Assembly: GCF_011089895.1 (NCBI RefSeq)
Contig: NZ_JAANAT010000001.1
Coordinates: forward strand, 2,418,001-2,482,000
Direction: 5' to 3'
Source: Mucilaginibacter inviolabilis
GTDB taxonomy: Bacteria; Bacteroidota; Bacteroidia; Sphingobacteriales; Sphingobacteriaceae
Length of the DNA stretch: 64,000 bases
Shown here: positions 42,642-51,134 of the stretch, in pieces
Position numbering within the stretch: the stretch's first letter is position 1
Layout: every line of letters begins with the position of its first letter
Translations under genes and position numbers: made by a program
The notes under the pieces: generated by a model
What the model saw: the letters and a program-made list of their open reading frames with translations, nothing else
What the model was told of the DNA's origin: nothing
Database searches by the model: none

Positions 42642-43419
42642 TATTCGTTTGTTACTGGTAGTTGGGATTGCCGCCATGTTGATGCTTTTTATAAGCCTGT
42701 TACTTATTTTCATATTCACACAACGCAAAAAACTGCAGTACCAGAATGAGCTACAGGCCATGCAAAATGCGCAGAAAAACCAGCTGATAGAGGCTGCGGT
42801 AAGAAGTGAGGAAATTGAACGCCATCGCATTGCCGAAGAATTGCACGATGAAATAGGAGCTTTATTAGGCTCATCAAGTCTGCATTTTTACAGTGTTAAT
42901 ACGGAAGATTGCGACGAACAGAGTCAACGTTTATATCAAAAAGGCCGGGATCTGCTGGATGAGGGGATCAATAAAATACGGAGCGTATCGCACAGCCTGC
43001 ATTCCAGTATATTGCAGGAGTTTGGTTTAAATGAAGCTATTAGTCATTTTTGCAGCAAAATATCGCACGAATCTATCGTAGAGATCAATGTGACATTAGA
43101 TAACAGCTACCCCACCCAGGTAGGACAAAACGATATCAGTATTTATCGTATTGTGCAGGAGTTTATCCATAATATAACCAAACATGCCAGGGCCACAAAA
43201 ATATTTGTACGGTCTATCTATCTGAATAAAACGTTAATGCTAACCATTACTCATAATGGCAATGGCCTTACGCAAACTCATTTTGAGGAATTAAGGTTTA
43301 AAAAAGACGGACTGGGCCTAAAAAACATACAAAATCGGATAATTCTGCTCAAGGCTGATCTTAAATTTTCGCACCACGCAGGCGGATACGCCATTGATAT
43401 TTCGGTACCTATTGATTAG
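42622..43419 (+). CDS. Sensor histidine kinase (NarX/HPK7 type)
   Basis: A 265-residue protein with one membrane span (~8-32, LLLVVGIAAMLMLFISLLLIFIF), a linker coiled coil, a dimerisation domain with His75 in ERHRIAEELHDEIGALL, and an ATPase domain with the N box EFIHNITKHARATKI and G box KKDGLGLKNIQNRI. This is the HisKA_3/HPK7 class, which works with NarL-type regulators such as the one at 43605. The G box has the usual GLGL form. The two genes are 185 bp apart, so the regulator may have its own promoter. Confidence 0.93.
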   Translation: MNQGSNDIRLLLVVGIAAMLMLFISLLLIFIFTQRKKLQYQNELQAMQNAQKNQLIEAAVRSEEIERHRIAEELHDEIGALLGSSSLHFYSVNTEDCDEQSQRLYQKGRDLLDEGINKIRSVSHSLHSSILQEFGLNEAISHFCSKISHESIVEINVTLDNSYPTQVGQNDISIYRIVQEFIHNITKHARATKIFVRSIYLNKTLMLTITHNGNGLTQTHFEELRFKKDGLGLKNIQNRIILLKADLKFSHHAGGYAIDISVPID

Positions 43420-43604
43420 GACAAAACTGCCTTATAATACTAAATCCTTCTTGCAATCACTGCAGCAAAAGGCATTCATGCTATTCATTTTTTAATTCAA
43501 AAGCTTAAACTATAGTATATATATAGCATTTATAGCTTTTAGGAATATTTATTATTTTTTTTCATGAAAGTTTAATTATTTTTATGGCAACAACCTAAAT
43601 AATA

Positions 43605-44252
43605 ATGCAAAAAATAAAAGTAGCCATAGCCGATGATTATGCCATATTCAGAGATGGATTAAAAGTAGGGCTTAACCGGGATAAAAACCTGGAGGTAGTA
43701 CTTGAGGCGGATAACGGCGAGGAGTTATTGCAGCAGATTGAACTCATACAGCCCGATGTTATTTTAATGGATCTGAAAATGCCCATTATGGATGGCATGG
43801 AAGCAACCAAACAAATCCGCAAGAAATACGATAACATTAAAATATTGATAGTGACTATGTATGATGAGGCCAAATTCATTATACACCTGATGGAAAATGG
43901 AGCTAATGGCTACCTGCTTAAAAATGCCGACCCCAAGGAGATCCGTAAAGCTATTTACTCCGTTCATGAGGATGGATATTATTTTAATGATATTGTAAAC
44001 AAGGCCCTGTTAAAAAAATTGGTTATTAAAGGCAATGTTAAACCATCATTTAACCAGGATGTTGAATTTTCTGAGCGCGAACTGGATGTATTGAAAATGA
44101 TATGTAACGAAAAAACTGCTACCGAAATAGGCTCAGAACTATTTTTAAGTCCCCGCTCTGTAGAGGGTATCAGGCAACGTATTATCGAAAAAATTGGCGT
44201 ACGTAATACCGCCGGTTTAGTGATGTTTGCTGTTAAAAACGGAGTGATATAA
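43605..44252 (+). CDS. NarL/FixJ-family response regulator
   Basis: A 215-residue regulator. The receiver domain has Asp10/Asp11 (IADDYAIF), the phosphorylation site Asp56 (VILMDLKMPIMDG), and a conserved Lys in YLLKNADPKEI. The C-terminal LuxR-type HTH is SERELDVLKMICNEKTATEIGSELFLSPRSVEGIRQRIIEKIG. With the kinase upstream it forms a two-component system. A possible regulon member is the peptide cassette that starts 358 bp downstream, but the link is positional only. Confidence 0.93.
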   Translation: MQKIKVAIADDYAIFRDGLKVGLNRDKNLEVVLEADNGEELLQQIELIQPDVILMDLKMPIMDGMEATKQIRKKYDNIKILIVTMYDEAKFIIHLMENGANGYLLKNADPKEIRKAIYSVHEDGYYFNDIVNKALLKKLVIKGNVKPSFNQDVEFSERELDVLKMICNEKTATEIGSELFLSPRSVEGIRQRIIEKIGVRNTAGLVMFAVKNGVI

Positions 44253-44610
44253 ACCCCCTCCTATTCATCAAATTTTAAGAGGTAGTATTTTTAAGCGGTT
44301 ATAGTCACATAACCGACTCATTTTTGGTGCAAAAAATCGAGTACCTCTTCCCTCCCTTATCCAGGCATTTTTGGCCTTTTGAGTGTATTCCTAAAAGTTT
44401 TATACTCAAAAATAAGCACAAATAACAAACTGATAAACAGCATAATATGCGCTATTTACTTATAGCACGTAAAAATACTTTATCTACTAATTAGGTATTT
44501 ATACTGTGGTAAAACGCGTCATCTCTCCCGTACTTTATGTTGTGCAATGAAGCTTCAATGAAGGCACAAAAACCAAATTTATTTACATCTAATCAAAAAA
44601 AAACAAAGAA
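44253..44610. promoter_or_regulatory. Gene-free control region ahead of the peptide cassette
   Basis: No gene seen. It contains the hairpin CGGTTAT-AGTCAC-ATAACCG (44296-44315), enclosed by GAGGTA ... TACCTC (44279-44284 and 44340-44347), and further downstream TGCGCTATTTACTTATAGCAC (about 44449-44469), an imperfect inverted repeat. These could be the terminator of the upstream regulator gene, or regulator binding sites for the cassette. Confidence 0.4.
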
Positions 44611-44925
44611 ATGGCAAAGTTAAGTTTAACCCAGGCAGAATTAGCTGCCCTTGATGCATTGATCGCTGAATTAAAAGGTGACAGCAAAACCGTAGAAGCA
44701 GAAGTAGGTTCAGCAGCATTTATTGCAGCTATAGCCCGTACTGCTATTGCAGCTACTAAAGTAGCAGTTAAAGCAACTCCAGTTGTAGCCAACGTTGCTC
44801 AGGTAGCTACTGCTATCATTGCTGGTAAAGAAGCTAATGACGAAGTGAGCAAATCATTGAATGCTCATGCACAAGAAGGTTTATCATTAGATAAACTGAT
44901 TGAGCTTCGCAAAAAATTCAATTAA
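44611..44925 (+). CDS. Small Ala/Val-rich protein, peptide-toxin or effector candidate
   Basis: A 104-residue protein. The N-terminal ~30 residues are polar and helical (LSLTQAELAALDALIAELKGD), followed by a hydrophobic, Ala/Val/Ile-rich segment (~34-70: AAFIAAIARTAIAATKVAVKATPVVANVAQVATAIIAG) and a charged tail (KLIELRKKFN). It has no Cys and no classical signal peptide. Codon use is simple (GCA, GCT, GTA), as in strongly expressed genes. A 9-bp terminator hairpin follows 15 bp after the stop and separates it from three membrane/redox genes, which is the layout of bacteriocin precursor operons. Its identity is inferred from this context. Confidence 0.6.
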   Translation: MAKLSLTQAELAALDALIAELKGDSKTVEAEVGSAAFIAAIARTAIAATKVAVKATPVVANVAQVATAIIAGKEANDEVSKSLNAHAQEGLSLDKLIELRKKFN

Positions 44926-44940
44926 TTAAAAACCTATGGA

Positions 44941-44968
44941 GGAGAGCATCGGCCAATGCTCTCCTTTC
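44941..44968 (+). terminator. Terminator after the small-peptide gene
   Basis: GGAGAGCAT-CGGCCA-ATGCTCTCC with TTTCTTT tail: perfect 9-bp stem. Partial read-through would give a high peptide:partner ratio. Confidence 0.85.
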
Positions 44969-44992
44969 TTTAATCATTAAACAAGTAAAATT

Positions 44993-45544
44993 ATGATGGC
45001 AAAATTAGATGCAACTGTTATATATGAGATTATAGTAACAGTTTTCCTGGCCTTTTGGTTTTTAATAACCATCATTTGCCAGTTTAAAGATAATCAGTTA
45101 TCAAACTTTTTTAAACATAAGGTTGATGTATTTGGCCTTATCCCCTTGTGGACATTTTTTGCTCCCCACCCCGGTAAAAGAGATTATCACCTGCTGTACC
45201 GCGATAAAATTACTGAGGATAATTACAGTGAATGGCATGAAATCGACATCACCGAAGAACGCAGCTTTTGGTCGTGGTTGTGGAACCCCGAAAAGCGCGA
45301 TAAAAAGATACTATCAGACGTGGTTCAGAGCCTCGTATCCATTATACCCGCTTACCGTAAAGAAGAAGTAAATCTTAATCTGCTCATGTTCTCGATGCCT
45401 TATATCGTTGTACTACATGCTGTTAGTCAGCGTAAAAAGCAATCACCAGACGCTCAGCGCCAGTTTATGCTGGCCGAAACATCGGGTTATCAAAAAGAAA
45501 CCGAACCGGCATTGGTATTACTATCCGTTTTTCATCAAATATAA
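44993..45544 (+). CDS. Membrane-anchored SdpA-like protein (candidate)
   Basis: A 183-residue protein with one N-terminal membrane span (~9-29, YEIIVTVFLAFWFLITIICQF) followed by a soluble domain that opens with DVFGLIPLWTFFAPHPGKRDYHLLYRDK and continues WHEIDITEERSFWSWLWNPEKRDKK. The 'FF.P.P...DYHL.YR' pattern recalls SdpA-family proteins, which work with SdpB in maturation of the SdpC toxin. It ends 7 bp before the SdpB/HTTM-like gene. The assignment to SdpA is by pattern and context and needs a profile search. Confidence 0.5.
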   Translation: MMAKLDATVIYEIIVTVFLAFWFLITIICQFKDNQLSNFFKHKVDVFGLIPLWTFFAPHPGKRDYHLLYRDKITEDNYSEWHEIDITEERSFWSWLWNPEKRDKKILSDVVQSLVSIIPAYRKEEVNLNLLMFSMPYIVVLHAVSQRKKQSPDAQRQFMLAETSGYQKETEPALVLLSVFHQI

Positions 45545-45551
45545 AACAGTC

Positions 45552-46373
45552 ATGATCTCATTTAACAATACTACCCAGCTTATACTCCTCATCCTGAGCG
45601 TTGGCGTATTCATCTCGGCCATGGAGTACATTAAAAAAATCCAGATATTCTCATCCAATGGCTTACTTTCCTGGAATGTAATGCAACTTAAATGGAGTAA
45701 TCAGGATCAAAAAACTTTATTAAAACCTCTTTTTAAACTCTTTAACGAGCAGGGACTGGCGGCATTATTTATCATCCGTTGCCTGCTTCTTATTGGGTTA
45801 TTATTTTTTCCGCTGCAATCTACTTTTGGCTGGATACTAATAAGCTTATTAGGAGTTAGCCTGTTAACCAGTTCGCTGATTACCTATTATGGCAGCGACG
45901 GATCTGATCAGATGAGCATGCTCATTATCATCACCTTAATCATATGCAACCTGCCGGGCCTATCTTCTCCGCGGTTAACCGAAATTGGTTTATGGTTTAT
46001 TGGCTTGCAGGCCTGCCTATCTTATGCAGTAGCAGGTATTGCTAAACTGGTATCGTCTGAATGGCGTAGCGGAACTGCTGTTAAGGATGTATTTTCTACA
46101 AAAACATACGGATCAAAAAAAGCCACGATGTTTCTTCAAAAATATCCTGCTGCTAATAGCTTTCTATGCTGGAATGTGATGATCATGGAAACACTGTTCC
46201 CATTGTGTTTGTTTTTACCCTGGCAATATGCCATGATCTTCCTGATCTGGGGTTTTACATTCCATTTCCTTACCGCGCTTATTATGGGCCTTAATTCCTT
46301 TTTCTGGGCGTTTATGGCTACTTATCCCGCGCTATACTTTATCAATCACCAAATGCCATGGCACCTGTTTTAA
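45552..46373 (+). CDS. HTTM-domain membrane protein, SdpB-like
   Basis: A 273-residue membrane protein. The start is set at 45552 (MISFNNTTQLILL); the upstream ATG at 45408 overlaps the preceding gene in another frame. It has about seven to eight hydrophobic spans and the HTTM/vitamin K-dependent gamma-carboxylase-like segments: SYAVAGIAKLVSSEWRSGTAVKDVFSTKTYG (about 162-190) and a Glu/His-containing METLFPLCLF. These are typical of SdpB, which matures the SdpC toxin in Bacillus, and of the horizontally spread HTTM family. It overlaps the next gene by 16 bp. Confidence 0.75.
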   Translation: MISFNNTTQLILLILSVGVFISAMEYIKKIQIFSSNGLLSWNVMQLKWSNQDQKTLLKPLFKLFNEQGLAALFIIRCLLLIGLLFFPLQSTFGWILISLLGVSLLTSSLITYYGSDGSDQMSMLIIITLIICNLPGLSSPRLTEIGLWFIGLQACLSYAVAGIAKLVSSEWRSGTAVKDVFSTKTYGSKKATMFLQKYPAANSFLCWNVMIMETLFPLCLFLPWQYAMIFLIWGFTFHFLTALIMGLNSFFWAFMATYPALYFINHQMPWHLF

Positions 46374-46777
46374 ATAAGCATAAGGATATTATCCTGTTTG
46401 ATGGCGTGTGCAATTTTTGCAATAGCTATATCAACTACGTAATAGCACATGATAAGGCCGACAGGTTTGCATTTGCGCCCTTACAGAGTCATACGGCAGT
46501 GCGCCTGTCGGCCAGGTTTGGGATTGATTTCCAGGAATTGAACAGTGTTGTGGTGATTCACGGCGATGAGGTTTATACCGAAGCCACCGCCGTGATCCAC
46601 ATCATCAAAAAACTGAGTACCATTTGGCTGCCATTGGCTTACCTGGCCCAGCTGGTACCCACATCCATTGGTAACCGCATCTACCAATCGTTCGCGCAGA
46701 AACGGTACACTTTGTTTGGGCAATCGGCAACCTGTATGGTGCCCACTGCACAGGTAAAACATAAATTTTTAAGCTAG
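46358..46777 (+). CDS. DCC-family thiol-disulfide oxidoreductase (DUF393)
   Basis: A 139-residue thioredoxin-like protein. The N-terminal signature is ILFDGVCNFCNSYINYVIAHDKADRFAFAPLQS, with the CxxC active site in VCNFCNSY and the DGVC motif that names the DCC family. There is a conserved RIYQSFAQKRYTLFGQ end. Such proteins are often encoded next to, or fused with, HTTM domains, where they probably set the redox state of substrate Cys residues. The overlap of 16 bp with the SdpB-like gene indicates a joint function, though the small protein at 44611 has no Cys. Confidence 0.9.
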   Translation: MAPVLNKHKDIILFDGVCNFCNSYINYVIAHDKADRFAFAPLQSHTAVRLSARFGIDFQELNSVVVIHGDEVYTEATAVIHIIKKLSTIWLPLAYLAQLVPTSIGNRIYQSFAQKRYTLFGQSATCMVPTAQVKHKFLS

Positions 46778-46825
46778 ATACACCTATTATTTAAATCATC
46801 ACCCACCATTAAAATTCATTTAAGT

Positions 46826-47695
46826 ATGAAAGATCAAAACGCCAGTGTTCAATCAGATGCACTTTTTTATGCTCAATTTTTAAAAATCGCCATTGAGTTT
46901 CATAAAACTTACCCAAATGTACTGAATCCTACCCAGAAGGATTATGGAGTAGTTTTTCCAGAGGGGTATAAATTATTGTACAACATCCAGATGAACGATA
47001 CTCCTCCAAGCGATAATCCTCTTGTCCCTTCCCCTACACCCACCCCAACCCATTTTGGTTTTATAGCTATTGATAACAACCACGACCTTGTTGTTGCTAT
47101 CCGTGGAACTCAAACCACCCCGGAAGAGAAGATCGATGCCGAAACCGCCCTTGTACCTTGGAAATCCGAAGGCCAAGTGGAGGTTAATGTAGAAAGAGGC
47201 TTTAGAGACCTGTATGATACTCTCCAACTTTGGTACCCGGGAACGAATCAGGTTGAAGATAAGGATGCGATCCTGGTTGCTTCATTCAAAACGATAACCA
47301 TGATTGGCCACAGCCTGGGATCGAGCCTGGTAACTTTATATGGCGCGCACGTCGCGGCGGCCAAAAAACAAAACAAAAATGTAATTATTTATACCCTGGC
47401 TTCGCCACGTGTCGGCGACAAGACCTTTGTTGATTATTACCAAAAGGCTGGCCCACAAACCTACCGCATTTACAACGAACCGGATACCGTTCCCAATTCG
47501 CCGTCGTCATTGCTGGGTTATGAGCACGTTTCGGCGGAAGAGGTTCCACTAAACTCCCTGGACTATCCGTTGATAGCGCGATATGAAGCATGCTGGCATT
47601 CGCTGTACACCTATTTATTCTTGCTGAAGAATCCTAAACAAGATACAATAGACCAAGATATAATAGACCATGGCTGCCTCGCTCCAGTGCATTAA
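46826..47695 (+). CDS. Class-3 lipase-like protein, paralogue 1
   Basis: A 289-residue alpha/beta hydrolase of the lipase class 3 group. Nucleophile in GHSLGSSLVTLYGAHVAA, acid in IYNEPDTVPN, His in CWHSLYTYLF; the central VVAIRGTQTT segment holds the oxyanion hole. There is no signal peptide, so the enzyme is cytosolic or uses an unknown export route. It is more divergent than the next two copies (for example, an acidic insert before the nucleophile). It opens a tandem array 49 bp after the DCC gene. Confidence 0.85.
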   Translation: MKDQNASVQSDALFYAQFLKIAIEFHKTYPNVLNPTQKDYGVVFPEGYKLLYNIQMNDTPPSDNPLVPSPTPTPTHFGFIAIDNNHDLVVAIRGTQTTPEEKIDAETALVPWKSEGQVEVNVERGFRDLYDTLQLWYPGTNQVEDKDAILVASFKTITMIGHSLGSSLVTLYGAHVAAAKKQNKNVIIYTLASPRVGDKTFVDYYQKAGPQTYRIYNEPDTVPNSPSSLLGYEHVSAEEVPLNSLDYPLIARYEACWHSLYTYLFLLKNPKQDTIDQDIIDHGCLAPVH

Positions 47696-47804
47696 TTAAA
47701 ATAAAGCTGACTGATCTGCTTTTGCGCCGTGGCAGGGTTATACCGCCACGCGCATGGCAGAACTGAACAATAAGATAATCATCCTCTATCAAAAAAATTT
47801 AATT

Positions 47805-48659
47805 ATGAAAAATCAAAACCTTAGCGCTACGGTACCACCAAGCGCGCTTCAGTATGGGCTTTTTGTAAAAGCAGCAATTGACGTTTATACCCTTTATCCA
47901 ACGGTACTGAGCCCCACTCAAGATCAATATCCAAGCTTTCCAGGCGGGTATACTTTAGTGGCCAATATCCAGATGAATGATTTTTTAGGAACAGATAAAA
48001 CCACGGCTTATTTTGGTTTTATAGCAGTTGATAATGCTAACCCTACCAGCATTGTTGTTGCCATCCGCGGAACAAAAAGTATCATGGAATGGTGGGATGA
48101 TTTCCAGGTTTCATCCACACCCTGCCCATTTGCACCAAACTCGGGCAAAGTAGAAAGCGGTTTTTTAGAGCTTTATAGCAGTCTTCATATTTCAAATCCG
48201 GGAAGTACCGGTAACACCATCGCACTTAGGGAAACTGTAGTTGCCGGATTAAAAAGCGAATTTGACCTGGGTAAATACAAACAGGTAACCATGGTTGGCC
48301 ACAGCCTGGGATCGAGCCTGGTAACTTTATATGGTGTAGACATGGCCGCCAAAAACAGCGACAAGGAAGTATCTATTTATACCTTCGCCTCGCCATGCAC
48401 AGGTGATCAGGATTTTGTTAATTATTACAATACTATTATCCATGAAAGCTACCGCATTTACAACGAACCGGACATCGTTCCTAAATCGCTGTTATTACTG
48501 GGTTACAGCCATGTTCCGGTAGGCATTGAGGTAAACTCCCTGTTAGATTCGTGGATAAAGCAAACCATAGGATGTTTTCATTCACTGGGTACTTATTTAT
48601 ACCTGGTGGGTGGTGAGTCAAGCCTCGTAGGTGCTCCCTGCACGGTTACTACACCATAA
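47805..48659 (+). CDS. Class-3 lipase-like protein, paralogue 2
   Basis: A 284-residue paralogue; the start is set at 47805 (MKNQNLSATVPPSALQYG) to match the other copies, the ATG at 47754 being part of an unrelated upstream stretch. Nucleophile GHSLGSSLVTLYGVDMAA, acid IYNEPDIVPK, His CFHSLGTYLYL, oxyanion VVAIRGTKSIMEWWDDF. It contains the shared block CPFAPNSGKVESGFLELYSSL. Long stretches of DNA are nearly identical to paralogue 1 around the nucleophile (GGCCACAGCCTGGGATCGAG), suggesting recent duplication or gene conversion. Confidence 0.9.
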   Translation: MKNQNLSATVPPSALQYGLFVKAAIDVYTLYPTVLSPTQDQYPSFPGGYTLVANIQMNDFLGTDKTTAYFGFIAVDNANPTSIVVAIRGTKSIMEWWDDFQVSSTPCPFAPNSGKVESGFLELYSSLHISNPGSTGNTIALRETVVAGLKSEFDLGKYKQVTMVGHSLGSSLVTLYGVDMAAKNSDKEVSIYTFASPCTGDQDFVNYYNTIIHESYRIYNEPDIVPKSLLLLGYSHVPVGIEVNSLLDSWIKQTIGCFHSLGTYLYLVGGESSLVGAPCTVTTP

Positions 48660-48698
48660 CAACTATACTAATGATGGAATAGCACAAAAATCTCAATC

Positions 48699-49547
48699 AT
48701 GAAAAATCAAAAATTTGGCGTTATGCCTCCATCCGCGTTGGATTATGGGTATTTTATAAAGGCAGCTTACGACGTTTATAATGCTTTCCCCGATGTGCTG
48801 AGCCCTACTCAGGATCAGTACCCGGAATTTCCAAGCGGCTATCGTTTGCTTTTCAATATCCAGATGAGCAATTTCTTCGGACCGATCTTAAAGCCGGTTT
48901 ATTTTGGATTTGCCGCTATCAACCTGTCGAATCCCTCCAATATCGTTATCGCCATCCGCGGCACCGTAGGCTGGATGGAATGGTGGGACAACCTGCATGC
49001 GTATCCGGTGCCTTGTCCGTTTGCGCCTAACTCAGGCAATGTAGTTGCTGGTTTTTTAGATCTGTATAACAGTCTTAAGATCTTAGTACCCGGTGCCTCA
49101 TCAATAGAGAACGCCATTGCCCTGAGCGAAACCGTAGTTCCTGGTCTGAAAAGCGTATTTAACCTGGATAATTATACACAGGTAACCGTAGCCGGGCATA
49201 GTTTGGGTGCAAGCCTGGCAACTTTATATGGTTTACATATGGCGGCTACTAACAGCAAACGGTCGGTTGTTATTTATACCTACGCATCGCCATGTACCGG
49301 CAATGCTGATTTTGTTAAATATTACAACACCGTTATATCCGAAAGTTACCGCATATATAACGAACCAGATGTGGTGCCTAAAATTTTATTGTGGCTGGGA
49401 TACAGCGCCGTACCTGTGGGTTTCGAGCTTAATTCTTTGCTTGATCCTAACGTAAAACAGTCCATAGGATGCTATCACTATCTGACTACTTATTTATACC
49501 TGTTAGGTGCGCCAGCCAGTATTTTAGGTACCTGTGCCACAACCTAA
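48699..49547 (+). CDS. Class-3 lipase-like protein, paralogue 3
   Basis: A 282-residue paralogue, closest to copy 2: nucleophile AGHSLGASLATLYGLHMAA, acid IYNEPDVVPK, His CYHYLTTYLYL, oxyanion VIAIRGTVGWMEWWDNL, block CPFAPNSGNVVAGFLDLYNSL. The N-terminal ~40 residues (SALDYGYFIKAAYDVYNAFPDVLSPTQDQYPEFPSGY) are common to all three copies and may be a lid or a partner-binding part. A strong terminator follows at 49589. Substrate unknown. Confidence 0.9.
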   Translation: MKNQKFGVMPPSALDYGYFIKAAYDVYNAFPDVLSPTQDQYPEFPSGYRLLFNIQMSNFFGPILKPVYFGFAAINLSNPSNIVIAIRGTVGWMEWWDNLHAYPVPCPFAPNSGNVVAGFLDLYNSLKILVPGASSIENAIALSETVVPGLKSVFNLDNYTQVTVAGHSLGASLATLYGLHMAATNSKRSVVIYTYASPCTGNADFVKYYNTVISESYRIYNEPDVVPKILLWLGYSAVPVGFELNSLLDPNVKQSIGCYHYLTTYLYLLGAPASILGTCATT

Positions 49548-49588
49548 GCCCTTAATTCATCATATATAAACCTACCCGTGGAAAGCAA

Positions 49589-49620
49589 AAAGCCTGTAAA
49601 TGGAAACATTTACGGGCTTT
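49589..49620 (+). terminator. Terminator after the lipase array
   Basis: AAAGCCTGTAAATG-GAAA-CATTTACGGGCTTT, 14-bp stem with one G-T pair. Confidence 0.9.
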
Positions 49621-49652
49621 GTTATTAACACATAATTCATGATGGCTTAAAC

Positions 49653-49946
49653 ATGAGTTTGCAGTATAATGCTATCATTAAATCAAAAAAGATGCGCATC
49701 TCGTTTCCTAAAAAAATGTTTAAGCAGTTTTATGCCTGTCCGCTCGATGAGTTGGAGGAAGAACTCTCCCGTTCCTCTATCCGGATGAAACTACAGGATG
49801 GACCCAAAACCGACGAAGACCGCGCACTCTATCAAGATGAGCTGGACCGCATGAGTGTACTCAAATACATTAACCAGTTACGTAAAGGAAAACTAAGCCG
49901 CGAAGATTTTGGCTTAAAAGTAGATTTGGTTGATAGTGGTGAATAA
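49653..49946 (+). CDS. Small hypothetical protein
   Basis: A 97-residue charged protein, basic N-terminus (NAIIKSKKMRISFPKKMFKQFY), then acidic helix (DELEEELSRSSIRMKLQDGPKTDEDRALYQDELDRMSVLKYI). No membrane segment. I do not recognise the family. It lies between a terminator and the AraC gene and has no partner gene. Codon use is normal, and the reading frame is the only one of this length here. The gap 49947-50161 (215 bp) is AT-rich and empty. Confidence 0.6.
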   Translation: MSLQYNAIIKSKKMRISFPKKMFKQFYACPLDELEEELSRSSIRMKLQDGPKTDEDRALYQDELDRMSVLKYINQLRKGKLSREDFGLKVDLVDSGE

Positions 49947-50161
49947 CTCGGTTTAAACAACACAAAAACTTTCCAAAACACTTCCGTTTTATACAATTTA
50001 TGCAATTGTATTCTTTATTTATTTGTGCTGATTATTTAAAAGTTAACTACGTGTAATAAGATATGCATTTAACAGTCAAACAGTTATTTTACTTAACTTT
50101 ATAAATAGATTGTTTGGGATAGATAAATTATCCTCACGGATATGTTGAAATAAAACAATAG

Positions 50162-50980
50162 ATGATATTTAAAGAATTTGCACCGGGGGAGCGACTTAAG
50201 CCTTATATCAAGTGCTTGTATTATTACGAGTCGGGTTCGGCGGTGGATTATGATGATATTGTATTCCCGAGCGGCAATACGGAAATAATTTTTAATCTGG
50301 GCCAAGGTCATTGGCAGGCTAAAAAGGATGGTGCTTTTTATACTACCCCTCCCATTGAGCTTTGGGGTCAAATCACTAAACCATTATCCATTAAATCATT
50401 AGGCGAAAACACGATGATGGGTGTACGGTTCTATCCACATTCAGCAGCTTATTTTTTTAATGAAAGCGTGGCCGAGTTTAATAATGAGGTTGTTAACGCC
50501 TCCGATCTGATGGGTACATCGGTAAAAACCCTATATGCCCGTTTGCTGGATACCAATGATCTGGATAAGCGGATAGCCTTAATTGAAGATTATTTATGGA
50601 ACAGACTGGTGCTATTTGAGAAAAAGCACAGCAAGATCAATTTCATTGGTCAGATTGTGCATAGTTTATATCACAACAATTCCGGCAACGAAAAAATAGA
50701 AGCTATCTCGGTTCGTAATAATATATCAGCACGTTATCTGAATATGTTGTTTTCGCAATACACCGGGCTGCCGCCAAAGTTATTTTGCAAAATAAACCGC
50801 TTTCAGCATAGCCTGAACCTGGTAAATGCCAATGGGCAAAACTTAACCAACATTGCGTATGAGTCGGGCTATTTCGATCAGTCGCACTTTATCAGGGAGT
50901 TTAAGTCGTTTACCGGCATAACGCCCAATTCCTTTGCAGCACAGGCATCTCCTATTAACCAGGTGCTGGCGGGCAATTAA
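50162..50980 (+). CDS. AraC-family transcriptional regulator
   Basis: A 272-residue regulator. The N-terminal half is a sensor domain of the DUF6597 type (FKEFAPGERLKPYIKCLYYYESGS; DIVFPSGNTEIIFNLGQ), and the C-terminal ~110 residues form the double HTH of AraC: ISARYLNMLFSQYTGLPPKLFCKINRFQHSLNLV and LTNIAYESGYFDQSHFIREFKSFTGITPNSF. It is likely to activate the two genes that follow, which share a 16-bp upstream box. No such box is seen in front of its own gene. Confidence 0.9.
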   Translation: MIFKEFAPGERLKPYIKCLYYYESGSAVDYDDIVFPSGNTEIIFNLGQGHWQAKKDGAFYTTPPIELWGQITKPLSIKSLGENTMMGVRFYPHSAAYFFNESVAEFNNEVVNASDLMGTSVKTLYARLLDTNDLDKRIALIEDYLWNRLVLFEKKHSKINFIGQIVHSLYHNNSGNEKIEAISVRNNISARYLNMLFSQYTGLPPKLFCKINRFQHSLNLVNANGQNLTNIAYESGYFDQSHFIREFKSFTGITPNSFAAQASPINQVLAGN

Positions 50981-51068
50981 TCTTCTGCTATTCTCCACTG
51001 CACTTTTTTCAATTATTAAAATTGAGCTCTATTTAAGCGAATTTTAAAATTGCTGACCCATCATTGCC

Positions 51069-51108
51069 GATTTGTACAATTTCCTGAAATCCAGGCAGCA
51101 TAATTTTG
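51069..51108 (+). promoter_or_regulatory. Shared box and -7 element, copy 1
   Basis: GATTTGTACAATTTCC (51069-51084), then TAATTTTG (51101-51108), a TANNTTTG -7 box, followed by TATCAACA. The ATG is at 51135. Box to -7 distance is 32 bp. Confidence 0.7.
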
Positions 51109-51134
51109 TATCAACAAATAAAAAATCAGCAAAA

